Assembly (NCBI GenBank): GCA_011009095.1
Contig: VTPC01001043.1
Location: forward strand, 43,264 to 107,263
Source of the DNA: Ignelater luminosus
Lineage: Eukaryota; Arthropoda; Insecta; Coleoptera; Elateridae
DNA: 64,000 nt
Direction: 5' to 3'
Below the pieces are notes generated by a model. It had not been told where the DNA came from, ran no database searches, and saw only the letters and a list, made by a program, of their open reading frames with translations. The translations under genes were made by a program, and so were the position numbers. Each line of letters starts with the position of its first letter. The stretch's first letter is position 1. This document shows positions 22,827-34,919 of the stretch, piece by piece.

Positions 22827-25800
22827 TCACTCCTTACGTGGTTTTCTTTTTCTAGGTGCATCACCTTCTCCTACTTGACTTACTGTCGAGGCCTATAAAA
22901 AAAAGTAACTAACTAAAGTTCATTAAATAAAATGACAAAAACTCACTTCTGGTTTTTTACTTTCTTCCTCTTCTTCTTCGTCATCATCTTCATCTTTATC
23001 TGAATACTTTTCTTTATCTTCTTCATCTACGATGTTCTCTTCTCTTTCTTCTTCTTCACCTTCTTGTTCAGCTGTTTCAGGTATATCATCTGCAGTCATT
23101 TCATCAGTCTTTTTCGTATCAGCTGCTCTTCTAAGTTCTTCATTTTCCTAATTTATACAAAAATCTCAATTTGGAAAACGAGAATATTTCTTATAAGAAA
23201 CTCACCTTTACAAGACTAGCAGCAGAAGAACTAGGTTTACAGCACAGGTACAAAATAAAAACAACTGGGATACCTAGCACTATGATGTATACGGCCCAGA
23301 GTATGGGATATTCATTGGTGAGATTTGCAATTCTTTGTACTAGACTTTCCTAATATGGCAATAATACTAATATTAGCAAAACTACTTACAAAACATCTTA
23401 ACATTAATTGTTGTACTAAATATTGGTAAATAATTCATGTACCGACTAGCATTAAATGTACGAAAGCAACATCATCAAGAGGAATATAAAAATACCTCCT
23501 TTATACATGACCAAAGATACCATATGTAAATAACAATTGGTATAGAACAATAAACAAAATACAGTGCCCATGTTTTAGGCATGTAATTTAAAGCTTTTAA
23601 TGTACGACCCCAAAAGGTAACCTAATAAATGATATCATTTAGGATTTCCAATTAAAAATTTTAATAATAGTATAACAAAAATTAATCAATCAAAAACTTA
23701 CTGAATCTCGAGCAATCTTTTGGCGTTTCTTATCAAACGTATCAGCTGCCCATTGTTCAGATACTTGTATATCATCAGTGATGATAATGTTATCAAATAA
23801 TATATCTTTTGACATTGACCATAATTCAAATCCAACAGCAGACTAAAAACATCACCACTTATTAGAATTCTCATCATTATAATAATAAATCATTAACTTA
23901 CCACTGTATGCATTTTAAATGGTTCTTTATCTTCAAAATAGTCAGGATTTCTAATACGTCGTGGTCTCCATTTTCCTTTATAATTTGGATTATCAATAAG
24001 TGGAGCTCTCCATTTTCCTTTGTAATTTGGATTGTTTATAAGAGGAGGTTCCCAGCGACCACATCCTGGGGCATTTTCACAGGCAGAATTATCAATAAGA
24101 GGTGGTTCCCAAGCCCCATCCATTTCTGAATCCCAATCTTCAGGTATCTTAGCATTTGGATCAGGTATATGTGTTGGTTCATTCTCCAACCAACCAGCAG
24201 GCATTGTAGCAAATTCATCCACGATTTGAGCAGGTGCATCTTCGTCCCAGTCATCAGGTTTTACTGCCTCAGGATCTGGAATCTTTTCTCTTTCATCCCA
24301 ATCGTCAGGTTTCTTATCATTGGGATCATCAATTTCGGCTGGTGGATTTACTGAAGGAGTGAAGTCTTCTAATAAGCTACCAGAATTTACTACTTGCCTA
24401 TCAATTTTAATTTCAAAAGTGTTATCTGGATTTACAATAAGGGTATACAAATGTGGAAGTTTATCAGAGAAGAAGTCTTCTAATCGCTCCTTGGGTTTTT
24501 TACAATGTTTCTCTTCAATACTACCATTAAGAGGATTACGATGCCTAAATATAAAATGAAGTTTATGATCGTTGCCACATTTATCTGGCCCAAACATAAT
24601 TGTATATGGAGATTTATCATGAAATTGTGCTAAATTTCTAGTATCAGGCCCTTCACTAAGTAATTTTAAATAAGCGCCTCCACATTCCTGTCCATCTTGT
24701 AATATCACTTCATATTGAACAATCAGTGGTTTGGTGTTAAAAACAAATGGCTTAGTAAGAAGCGATGCAATAGCAGCATGCTTAGCTTTAGACTTTAATA
24801 CTAATCCTAAATCACCAGTTAAACCATCTTTTTGTGGCGACTCAATTTCCCACACTCCATCATATTTTGCTATATCTTCTGAAATACCCTCTTTCATTGC
24901 ACGAGATTTCATCCAACGTTTATTAAATTGTGCCACATCATCAAAATGATCTGATAAGTAAACTTTACTTTTGTCAGAAACGACAGGACTTTCATATGGC
25001 ACATCTATTGGTGGTGCAGGATCATTTTCAATTTCTACTGTTGCTTCGTCAGCATCCTAGATAAAAGAAAAAAAATTCTAATGATATTAAATTTTAATTT
25101 TATCAAATATCAATGATTTTACAAAATTATCGTAGAATGAATCTTTTCAGAACAAGTCTGAGTCACATTAGTGATCACAAAACTAAGGATTTGCTATTTA
25201 AAAAACATGAGTAAAGATCAATTTTTCTCAAGAAAATGCATAAAAGTAAAATAGAAACTGTATCTAAATGTTAATCTTTATTTTATTTCAACAAATAACA
25301 TTAATAGAAGGAAAGAAACTATTCTTTGTGATTTACAGGGTAGCTAAGATAAATCGTAAAGAAAAATGTGTCAAATCGCAGTTTTCCTATTCTGGGAAAT
25401 TAGAAGCAATTTTGAGGTTATTTTAAAACAAAAGAGCACAAATGACATATCAAAATCAGATTATTAAAAAATACATACAGGATGGTATTTAAAAAAAAAG
25501 TTTGATACAACTTCCATTTAGTCAAAAGAAACAAGCAACTTAAGTTTAGTTTCGCACTAAACTAAGACATGTTTGTTCGAGTCAAGCATAAACTCACTTA
25601 AGTACTGACTCTGAATAACATAAAAGGCAGAGATTTGGTTAAATTGGGAAAATGTTGCCCATTCTCAATATTAGGCCAGTAAAATTAGATCCCAAAAGGG
25701 GGTCAAGGTGGAAATAAATGTCGCTAAACATTTTACGGTTTTAATCAGTTCATTGGACGTTTAATAGAAGTATCCTGGTTTTTCATAGTCCATCGTGATG

Positions 25801-28800
25801 AGCTAATGTGAGGGGATCAAAAAAACCATGAAGTTTTCAGATTTTGTTTTAGTTTTTCGCTTATTACTCCTAAATGGTGCTTCCTAGCGAAAACTTCGTT
25901 GTTTAAGAATTGAAGGCCATTAAATTCTGCATCGAAGAAGTACCACAACTTTATAATTCGGTCAAGTGGTATGGTCGAAATCGGCGGTCGAGAAACGAAA
26001 ATTTTTAGCTCACTCCAATTGGAGTAGGCGTTTCTGAGTTGCAAACATTTGAAAATCACTATATCTCAGTTTTTAACAAAATTGCTAAAAATTGTCGTTT
26101 TTCGACCATACCACTTGGCCTAATTATAAAGTTGTGGTACTCATTCAATGCAGAATTTAATGGCCTTCAATTCTTATACAGTGATGTTTTCGCTAGGAAG
26201 CACCGATTAGAAGTTATACGCAAAAAACTGAAAAAAGTCCGACAATTTCTTGGTTTTTTTGATGCTCTCACGATAGCTCACGAAGGAGAGTGAAAAACCA
26301 GGATACTTCTATTAGACGTCCAATAAACCGATTAAAACCAGAAAACGTTTGCCGACATTTATTTCCATCTCGACCCCTCTATTTTACTGGCCTATATTAA
26401 TTTATTGTTATTTTAGTTCTTTCAAAAATATCCATGGCTCCCTACATGTTTGCTAAATATAAAAACTTGCAAACTTGCCTAACATGGTGTGTTTGTTAAA
26501 ACAGGATCAAGCTAGAGTGCTTTGATATCGATTTGATGTTTATCATTAGGTTAGAGTGCTTGTCGAAAAAGAGAAACAAAAATATGTTACCTCTCTAGCA
26601 CTGCAGGTATAAAGGACGGAAAAAAGCGTCTTTTTTTTTGTTTTAGCAACTGTTGCATTACAAAAGTAATTATTTTATTTGATAAAAATTAATGATTTTC
26701 ATACGTTTTTAGTTTCATAGTATACTGCATGGAAAATGGTTTTCACTTCAGAACTTGATAAAACAAAAGAATAACTATGTCAAACAAAAGACGATCGCAA
26801 AACTGATTTTTCTTGTGTTTGAGAGTAAATTCTCTAAAACCCTCTTTGCTCATTCTCGAGATATTCCACTTTAAATAAAATTGGATATTTTCGTTTTTAG
26901 TGAACATCTAGTAAGACCTGTTCGACACTTATGAAAAATTCTCTGATAAATTTCATAGAAATTACTTTTCAAAAAATTTTTGATCGTTGCAAACTTTTTT
27001 TAAAAAAACAAAAACCTTAGTAAATTGATCTGCACAATAAGCAGCTTTTGTCTAATTTAAACAACTTGGTATCTCTACGGAGCCTCAAATTTGGAATACA
27101 CTGTATAAGTAGTTAAGCATTTATTGTTTCTCTAACAGATTTCTCAGAAATGATTTTCTTTTGTTTTATTAAATTGTTCCCAGGAAAAGAATGTCGTTTT
27201 ATAAGAAACATGGCAGTCATATGATTAGCAATGTAATTAATCATGACATGCTATAATTGAAAATGTTTTTATGTAATAATTCTAAAAAACAAAAGAAAAT
27301 AACCTCCATACAACCTTAAACCATTAAAAAACTGGAGTCCTTCAATCAATATAACATCTGAATTTGTCGATATTACGAGGCTTGCCTTTTATGAAGTGAG
27401 ATTTATCGAAAGGGGGCGTATCAGTCAAACTTTTATAGTGCCATTTGACAGATCACATATTTGTTGGGTTATGTTGTTTGTTTTAACACAATAGGATAAT
27501 CGACTCGAGTCCTGTCAAAGTTTGAAGTGACCAAGTCTGAAAAGAAATGGAATTGATCCAAGAAAATGATCGTGCCATAACTTTAAAAGGAAATTGTTTC
27601 AGAAAAGTTGTATCGTTGAACTGATTTCTGTGTTTGGAGATGAAGCACCATCAAAAGCAGCATTGTATCACTGATATGCAGAGTCTCAGCATGGACATAT
27701 TAGCCTTGGTAAGCAATATGGAAGAGGGCCATCAAAAACAGCAGTCATTCCAGAAAATATTGATGTCGTGTGTAAGCTAATCATGGAAGATAGATATGTT
27801 ACATATGGAGAGATTCAGGCAACATTAGGGATCTTAGGAACTGCAGTACAAAAGATCTTGGGTGTCAGAAAGCTGATTTTCCGATGGATCCCTCATCTTC
27901 TCACTAACGAACAAAAAGCAGCTCGTGTCGATTGGTGCCGTAGAACTTTGCGACGATTTAACAGAAGAGCTTCAAATCACGTATATGACATCGTAAGTGG
28001 TGACGAATTTTGGATTTATAGCTATGAACCCGAAAGCAAAACTCAATCAGCTGTGTGGGTGTTTCAAAGTAAAACGAAATCAACGAAAGTGATTCTTCCA
28101 GCAGCGTTTCCAAGAAAATAGTCGCTAGTTTTGTGGCTAAATCTGGACATGTCGCCACCATTCCTCTTGAAGATCGACGATGTGTTAATGCAGATTGGTA
28201 TACAACTGTTTGTTTACCACAGGTTATTACTGAACTGTGAAAAACTAATGCAAACCGCCGCCTTCTCCTTCATCATGACCTACTGTATTCTCCTAACCTA
28301 AGCCCCAATGACTTCTTCACGTTCCCAAAAATCAAGAACAAGTTGTGTGGGAAGCACTTTCAGTCGCCAGAAGAAGCAGTTGAAGCTTACAAAGAAGCCA
28401 TCTTGACTACACCAACTTCAGAGTGGAATTACTGTTTTACAAAATGATTTGAGTGAATGCAAAAATGTATTGACCTTAATGGAGAATACTTCGAAAAACA
28501 ATAAATATACTCTCGTTAGTCTAAGTTCTTTCATTTAGTCAAATCTCACTTCATAAAAGGCAAGCCTTGTAGAGTTAGAATATGGCTGTCTTGTGTATTA
28601 GATACATATTTTTATTTCTTTTCATTCTAGCAACAAAATACAAATGCCTATCAATTTTATGTTATATCTTGCATAATTTACTATTTACCACTTAACTTCT
28701 ATAATTCTAACCTATCTCCATCTTTTAGAAACAACAATTTTGAATTTATCAAAACTCTCACAATATTGCACAAACTCCAATCCTAATAATTGTTTACCAT

Positions 28801-31800
28801 GTTAAGATTTCTATAACATCCTGTATAATCATAAAAGCACATATTTAAGTATGTATTTGACCTTTACAATTTATCTAGTCTACAAGCTGCAACTTTAATA
28901 AAGAAAATCTCTATCTTAAGTCTAATAAACAATTATTGGCGTTTGAAAACTCTATAAATAATATTCAAATTGAGCTATTTAAGGGTATCAGAACTACGTA
29001 GATGCTCAATTAAAAATATTCATGTCTATAGTTTATATTCATAAGGTTTATATGTTTGTTTGCTCTGGATGATCTTGAGCAATATCTGACGTTTCTTTGT
29101 ATTTTAGAAAATGATCTCGACTTGTTTATTTGTAAAAGAGAGGTAATCTAGATCAACTTAGAGCATGCTCTAGCTGCTCAGAGCTCTAAGTACAAGCAGA
29201 TATGAGCAATCACACCATTGTGTATAGCAATAAATACTATCATGGTTGCCTATGAAAATAAAAGAAATAGTCATTGATTTAAGTAACAATAATTTGCTCA
29301 AAAGTTTAATTCAGTGTAAGTTTGTTGCAAAATCAATTATATTTACATAGGAATAAAAAATATTTATGTTAGAGAGTTATTACGGAAAGAGCAAGAGGTT
29401 GGATAATAGAGAATGATATTATTCGATTAAAAATATTTTCTAATATTTTTGACGTTTTTAACAATAAAAAATTGATTTGACTTAGCTCTGTTATTTAATA
29501 CTGTGGTATCGGTGTGGTATAATAAAGACATACTTTCTGAATCCATATGTTACTAGATAATCCATGTTTTAGGATACATGTTATATTAAGGTATAAAGTG
29601 TGTTATTCAACATGAACTGTTTTGAGGTTAAGTTCATTAGGTTAGAAATGATCTTTTTGTGCTTTATGTTTATCAGTGTGCTTTCTTGATCTGAGTGGAA
29701 CTACAGTAGTGGACAAAAAAAACGCACATACCCCATATTCTGAATTATTGGGTTTCTTGTTTTATATTAAAGCATTTGGTATTAAAATTTAATTACCTAT
29801 AACATAGTAGCCTCTGACCTATTTTGTTTTATTATAATCAAGTCTATATATCCAAGAAAACAATATCATTGTTGCTGTAGTTGTAGTTGTTATTAAATCG
29901 TTGTGGAAATGGCTCCTTTAACTCCGCGAAAAAAAAGTGTTGCATTAGCATTACGGGATGAAGGGTGTTCTATGACGTATATTAGTGCTAAATTAGGTTG
30001 CCATCATTCTACTATTTCATGTTTAATAAGAAAAAAAAATGATACTGGGACCGTGGATAGGAAAAAAGGAAGTGGAAGAAAGAAGATTTCTACTGACAAA
30101 CAAGATCGTTTTAAAAAGACTGGCTATTAAAAATAGAAAAGAAACCTCCACTGAATTAAGGAAAAAATGGATAGAACATGCTGGTCTGTCAGTTAGTACA
30201 AGAACAATTCGTCGTAGATTGTGTTCAAATAATCCAAAAGCCTATCGTCCAAGGAAGAAGCCCTTGTTGACTAAAAATATGCGTGCAGCTCGATTAAAAT
30301 AGGCAAAAGAACATGTCAAATAGACAGAAAGTCAATGGAATATGGTGGTATTTTCAGACGAATCAAAATTTAATCTACACGGGTCAGCTAGTATTAAATA
30401 TGTGCGTCGTCGTCCAGGTGAAGAATTCCTACCAGAGTGTTTGAAACAAACAATTAAATTTGATTCATATCAAATGGTGTGGGGGTGTATATCTAGTAAG
30501 GGAGTGGGTGATATTTATTTTTAAGTGGCACAATGAATGCTGAAATATAGATAAATGTTTTAAAGGAACATTTAATACCAACAATAAAACGACATTTTGG
30601 AAGGTTAAAAAGTGGAATCTTTCAAGATGATTCAGTGCCGTGTCACAGAGTCAAGAAAGTATTTTTTGCTATAATAATAAAGTTAAAGCATTAATTAATA
30701 ATTTATTATTATTGATTTACGTCTAGGTGCAAGATTTTCTTAAAAAACAAAAAGTTTCTTGCCTAACTTGGCCCGGTAATAGTCCAGATCTCAACCCGAT
30801 GGAGAATTGTTGGTATGAAATGGAGCGAGCTATTACTGAAAATAATCCGAAAACTAAAGAAGACCTTAGAAGCACAATAAGACACGTGTGGGAAACTGAA
30901 ATAAGCCCTGCGTATATACAAAAATTGATATCTAGTATGCGCGATAGATGTAGGGCAGTTATTAAAGCTAAGGGTGGGAATACAAAATATTAACAACATA
31001 TTTTTATCATTAATATGGAGGTAAATGTTTGCTTAATAATCTTTTGTTATCAGTTTTTTTGTTTTTATACCATATTCTGAATAATAAAATTTCAAAATTT
31101 GTGGTGTAGTATTTGGTTATACACATAAACTAAGTTGGCTATGAAATATTTATTTAGTAAGATCAAATTGTCAAGTACTTCATTGCAATCACATAGTATT
31201 GATAGCATTTACTACTTAATGATAGAAATATTTAAAATTTTAAAATCATCTATTAAAAAAGAAGTTTTCCTGTATGTGCGTTTTTTTTGTCCACTACTGT
31301 ACATTGCCTTCAAACAATTCTGGTGACATTACTAACTAATCATTTCAGCAGACATGGTGAAACGAAACAATGTTTTTTCATATTTCATATTATTGATTAA
31401 TCTCTGTTACTCAGCATTAAACAAACAGCAGTCAAGTAAAGTTTTATTTTACATTTATTCTAGCAGCCAATGTTTCATAATTTATCTTATCTTTATATTA
31501 TCAGCAATAAATTGGTTTCCAAAATAGAGACCTTCCTTGTAATGCAATCTCTTAAGCCCATGTCTCACTATGAAAGTGTTTGACCAAATTGAAAAGTTGA
31601 TCAAACATTTGATGGAAATTGGAGTATGTACTTTAACATTTGAAGGGGAAATGAGGTTATAAAATAAGCAACACAAGTTGGTGTTGCTTTTATTCAGATG
31701 AAACAAATGCATTAACACCTCAACCTAGATTTCTTTTTTATTTACCATTTGTGTGATAAAATTATTTACTTCTTGCTTTTTGTTTAAGTTTAATTATTTG

Positions 31801-32508
31801 TAATAACTTTTTCAAGTCAAATTTGGACATTTTCTTTCACATTACCAAAGATTTAAATGTGCAATCAAATATATTGCTTCAGGAACACCCTTTCTAATTA
31901 AAGAAAGTGACTGGAACATCCCTGTAACTCACAAATTATAAATTTTGCAAAAATTGTAAATTGTAATGTTCACTGAAAAAACAATACAGTTTCGAGTTTT
32001 CATACTTAATAGAAAATGCATTATATAATTAGTTTAAGATAAGTATCATACCTACCTATGCCTGTAAAGCATTGATTTTATATGAATTCACTAAAATTAA
32101 TTAACCAGTAAACTTACTAAAGATTGACACACCTTGTAGGTATATCTTATTAAATGAATCCATAAAGTAGAATATTATCTAAAATCTTAGATTTCTTCTA
32201 AGTTATTTAAATTAATTTTATTATCCTCAATATTTTGTTGTATAGTCTATTTATAATACACCAACATTTATGACAGTTTATCACAATCGCTATTGTTTCA
32301 GTATTTAATCAGAACAAACAAAAATATTTCCTACAAAATAATTCTTAGCTACTTAATAACCATTTAGCTTATAATAATGTTATTACTAAAGCAAATTAGT
32401 TTAAAACTGATAACTTACAAAATCGTCCACGTCTTGTGTTGATATTCTTGAAGTGTGTAAGACTGCTACAATAAAAAGGGTATATAAAAATCTTAAACGC
32501 CTTTCCAT
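22827..32508 (-). CDS. Cnx99A: calnexin, ER lectin chaperone
   Basis: Seven coding exons on the - strand, all phase 0: 32419-32508, 23902-25056, 23702-23842, 23496-23621, 23206-23349, 22947-23147, 22827-22892. Exon 1 gives a signal peptide (MERRLRFLYTLFIVAVLHTS). Exon 2 holds the globular lectin domain with its Cys pair (ECGGAYLK...DKCGNDHK) and the Pro-rich P-domain arm: three IPDP/DDWDE-type repeats, then GxWxPPLIxNPxYKGKW repeats. Exons 4 and 5 each encode a juxtamembrane segment plus a membrane span. Exon 6 is a highly acidic cytosolic tail and exon 7 ends in a basic RKRKPRKE. With exon 5 alone the protein is 598 aa, with exon 4 alone 592, both the usual calnexin size; with both it is 640. 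It holds monoglucosylated glycoproteins for folding in the ER. The symbol follows the Drosophila ortholog. Confidence 0.93.
23206..23621 (-). other. tandem homologous transmembrane exons of calnexin
   Basis: Exon 4 (23496-23621, 42 codons) and exon 5 (23206-23349, 48 codons) begin and end in phase 0. They align without gaps over 37 residues, sharing Arg6, Asn12, Pro15, the WAxY motif at 18-21, Ile27-Pro28 and Val30, with conservative changes between. Each supplies a complete membrane segment (TWALYFVYCSIPIVIYIW and LWAVYIIVLGIPVVFILYL). Calnexin has one span, so alternative use is the simplest reading. Confidence 0.7.
25600..27113. mobile_element. long-TIR MITE copy interrupted by a second MITE
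   Basis: The stretch 26415-27113 matches the MITE at 58103-58946 (for example AACAAAAGAATAACTATGTC and AAATTCTCTAAAACCCTCTT) and ends in ACACTGTA. The expected left end is not adjacent. A diverged match to it (GATTTGGTTAAATTGGGAAA) lies at about 25600-25670, on the far side of the palindromic element 25674-26392. The MITE therefore appears to have been split by the later insertion. Confidence 0.55.
25674..26392. mobile_element. 719-bp palindromic fold-back MITE in calnexin intron 1
   Basis: The ends read GGCCAGTAAAAT and ATTTTACTGGCC, flanked by TA at 25672-25673 and 26393-26394. Nearly the whole length folds back: arms of about 340 bases mirror each other with scattered mismatches, around a centre near ACTCCAATTGGAGT (26012-26025). 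The open frames on both strands (25817-26059 and 26039-26293) are the same arm read twice and are not genes. Confidence 0.8.
27376..28569 (+). mobile_element. mariner-type element in calnexin intron 1, decayed
   Basis: The ends are inverted copies (CGAGGCTTGCCTTTTATGAA, with one mismatch over 29 bases), flanked by TA on both sides (27374-27375, 28570-28571). The length of 1194 bp is slightly short for a mariner. The + strand transposase is broken. The element is antisense to calnexin. Confidence 0.88.
27540..28503 (+). pseudogene. decayed mariner transposase
   Basis: The HTH linker (GVRKLIFRWIPHLLTNEQK) and first catalytic Asp (VSGDEFWIYSYEPESK) are readable at 27768-28121. Frames then change several times through FVAKSGHVATIPLEDRR and the second catalytic region. 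That region reads LLHHDLLYSPNLSPNDFFTF, so HDN and the following helix are deleted and joined directly to the third Asp motif. Stops also occur before 27768. Non-functional. It differs from the 9.3-kb mariner both in protein and in terminal repeats. Confidence 0.82.
28572..29702. other. calnexin intron 1, no gene seen
   Basis: AT-rich intronic DNA between the mariner and Tc1 copies. Short inverted words occur (for example around GCTCTAGCTGCTCAGAGCTC near 29166), but no defined element was recognised. Confidence 0.4.
29704..31299 (+). mobile_element. full-length Tc1-like element in calnexin intron 1
   Basis: Perfect inverted ends of 28 bases (CAGTAGTGGACAAAAAAAAC...) run inward from 29704 and from 31299. 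TA flanks both sides (29702-29703 and 31300-31301). At 1596 bp it has the normal Tc1 size. One + strand transposase gene has frameshifts. It lies antisense to calnexin. Confidence 0.93.
29909..30993 (+). pseudogene. Tc1 transposase (DD34E type), frameshifted, with a possible mini-intron
   Basis: The start is the ATG at 29909 (MAPLTPRKKSVALALRDEGC), with an HTH and GRKK AT-hook-like basic box. A frameshift near 30100 leads to SVSTRTIRRRLCSNNPKAYR. A stop at about 30301 precedes the first catalytic Asp (VVFSDESKFNLHG). After another frameshift near 30524 comes the second Asp (IFQDDSVPCHRVKK), and finally the Glu in NSPDLNPMENCWYEME. Between VKK and VQDFLKK lies a 68-base GT-AG segment (30659-30726) that, if removed, restores the frame. 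The remaining breaks make this copy inactive. Confidence 0.88.
31302..32418. other. calnexin intron 1, 5' part, no gene seen
   Basis: AT-rich intronic DNA between the Tc1 copy and calnexin exon 1. No exon or element was recognised. The - strand frame at 31482-31718 has no domain or splice context. Confidence 0.4.
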
Positions 32509-32533
32509 CTTTCAATATTCATAAATGACTATC
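32419..32533 (-). other. calnexin first coding exon with a 5' UTR splice acceptor
   Basis: Upstream of the calnexin ATG at 32508 a good 3' splice site (TTTTGCAG) ends at 32534 on the - strand. The leader is therefore probably split by an additional intron and transcription starts further upstream, towards 33 kb. Confidence 0.5.
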
Positions 32534-34919
32534 CTGCAAAAGAATAAAATTTTAAGTTAATAAAAAAAGATAGTTGCTATTAATTATTTTTTGATTTGAA
32601 CAATTTTATAGAACAGAAGAATAAAATCTACTTGTAATTATACGATTCTGATGCAATAGTTTTATCATAATTTAATTAAAAACCTAAGGGAATGGAGGTG
32701 GTAGTAATAAAAATCTAGAACAACCCACCCTTGTTCAACCCCACAATGAATATCAAAAATATAACAAGAAAAAAATAAACAAAAGTACAATTAAAATGTA
32801 AAAAAAGGCAATTAAACGCTAATTGGAGAAAATTAAGAAAAAACATATATTTATAAATACCTAAATTAATACAAAGAGAAATGACGAGGCATACAATTTC
32901 TAACCTCAAACTGTCGGTGCACTTGTCAAGATTCAAGAACCACTCTTAAACACAAAGGGGTAATAAGTGGCTAATTAAATACGTTGAGTTAGAAGCGTTC
33001 TGCACATTTAAACTATACAAATGAAAATTTAAACGATTATTTTAATGCCACTGCAACGTTCACTTTCGGTTTTTACACTCGTAACTTGGCATGCACGGTA
33101 AAAATTAATAAACACAGTCAGACGATTCATAACCAATCAGAATCCTCCAAATGGCTAATGCTTACAGTCAGGGCCGGATTATTTATTTTAATTTATATAA
33201 GGAAATAATTTACCTTATCTTTATTTGATTAGGGATGACTTCCAAACGTTAATTATAAGACTTTTTGATATTATTATTACTTTGTGCAGCAACTATTATC
33301 TATTTTTAAACAGGATCTATACTTAAAATAGTACTAATAAAATTTGTACAGAGAATAAAATTATTTTATTTGTAAAAGTGAAATATATCCTGCATAACAG
33401 GAAAATCTACTCAAGTTATAAAAAACTAAATAATTTTTGAATATCTGCACTTTTTGATTTAATAACGTAATATTTTTCAAAAAACAGTGGTAATGTGATA
33501 AGATGAATAATTCTAAAATAAAGCAAAAACATTTCAATATAATTTATTGTTACACCATTGTTATAAATAATCGAATATTTGAAGGACAATAATTATAGAA
33601 AACTGGCGTATCACAGCCTAAAATATTAGAATATATTAAGGTTAATTGCATAATATTTTTACAATAAAATAAGACATAGGTATATTAATTTATTTTTGTG
33701 AAAGATACTTTTAAACTAAAAGCTTTTTAATAGTTTGATATAGAATCTTTGTGAATTTTAGTTTCACAACAGTTATGTTTAATAATTGGTCGATATTATA
33801 TTTAAAATATTTATCATATAAAGTACACTGGTATACATATAATATTAGATATGTGAGCACATCAGTTTGTTGGCAATTTAAAGCATTTTTTTCTTAAAAT
33901 TAGATGATTTTTATTTTGCATTAATATTATATGGTAATAGGCAAAATTTCAACCGCAATGGATTTACATGCCTAATTAATTCTATGGATGCTCTCTTACT
34001 ATAAAAGCATATTATACATAATTCATTCCAAATAAAATTATAAGAAATATACAGTCTAACTACATTGCCGGTTAAAATATACCCACATACATAAATGCAT
34101 TATCTTATTAATATTGTCTTTCTTTTAGAATCTTAATAGATTTTTGAATACTGCCTGTTTAGTACATTTTAAAATTAATTGTAACTATATGGTCTGAATC
34201 ATTTCAACTACATTAAAATATGAGCAGAACTTATGACTTATAGTCTTAAAAATTGATAAAGCAATTATAAATAAATAGATAATAGAATTAATCTATACAT
34301 GAACTCACATAAGTATTTTTAAAAGGTAACTCAATGATAACACATTATTCACAGCAAACTGGAATAATTTAGCAGGACAAAACCAAATACCAACAAAGTT
34401 TTGAGCAATTACATGCTGAAAAGTGTTATCAATACAGTTACTACCTACTTCAAAAGAAGTCTCATTAAACCAATTCAAATGAGAAGTTACAACAGAATCA
34501 TCAGAATGAAACCCCATTAACACTTTTTAAAATCTAGGTCTGTCTCACTATGTGATTAAAGAAGTTCAATACAGATTATACTTTATGCAGATAGCTTGTA
34601 ATTTTCAATTGGTCCAGAATTCTTGGCAAAACAGACATATTTAAGTAATTTGAAACAAATTCATCTGTAATAATAATAAAGTAACCTGTGACTAAGAAAG
34701 CAATATCATTACTTACTTCTCGTTTGAATTAGTTAGGTAATACAAGAAAAATCCAACAAATCTAGTTGATTGTAATAATACTTGTAAAATCATCAATAGC
34801 TTTTATAACCTTGAAAGTTATTGATATAAATGTATCACAATATTTGCCACTAAATGTAAAAGAAGCTTTTACATTTTACATCAAATACATTTTATATATT
34901 GTATTTAAATCATTAATCA
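32534..34919. other. intergenic region between calnexin and sphingomyelinase
   Basis: Contains the probable calnexin leader and promoter (32.5-33.1 kb) and the sphingomyelinase 3' UTR. No further exon was recognised. The - strand frame at 34305-34523 is not supported by any motif. Confidence 0.4.

Noticed and set aside
23908-24949. Plus-strand open frames opposite calnexin exon 2
   Set aside because: Shadows of the calnexin coding exon; no start context or motif.
25817-26293. Two open frames of about 80 codons on opposite strands in calnexin intron 1
   Set aside because: They are the two arms of the palindromic MITE read in each direction; no protein motif.
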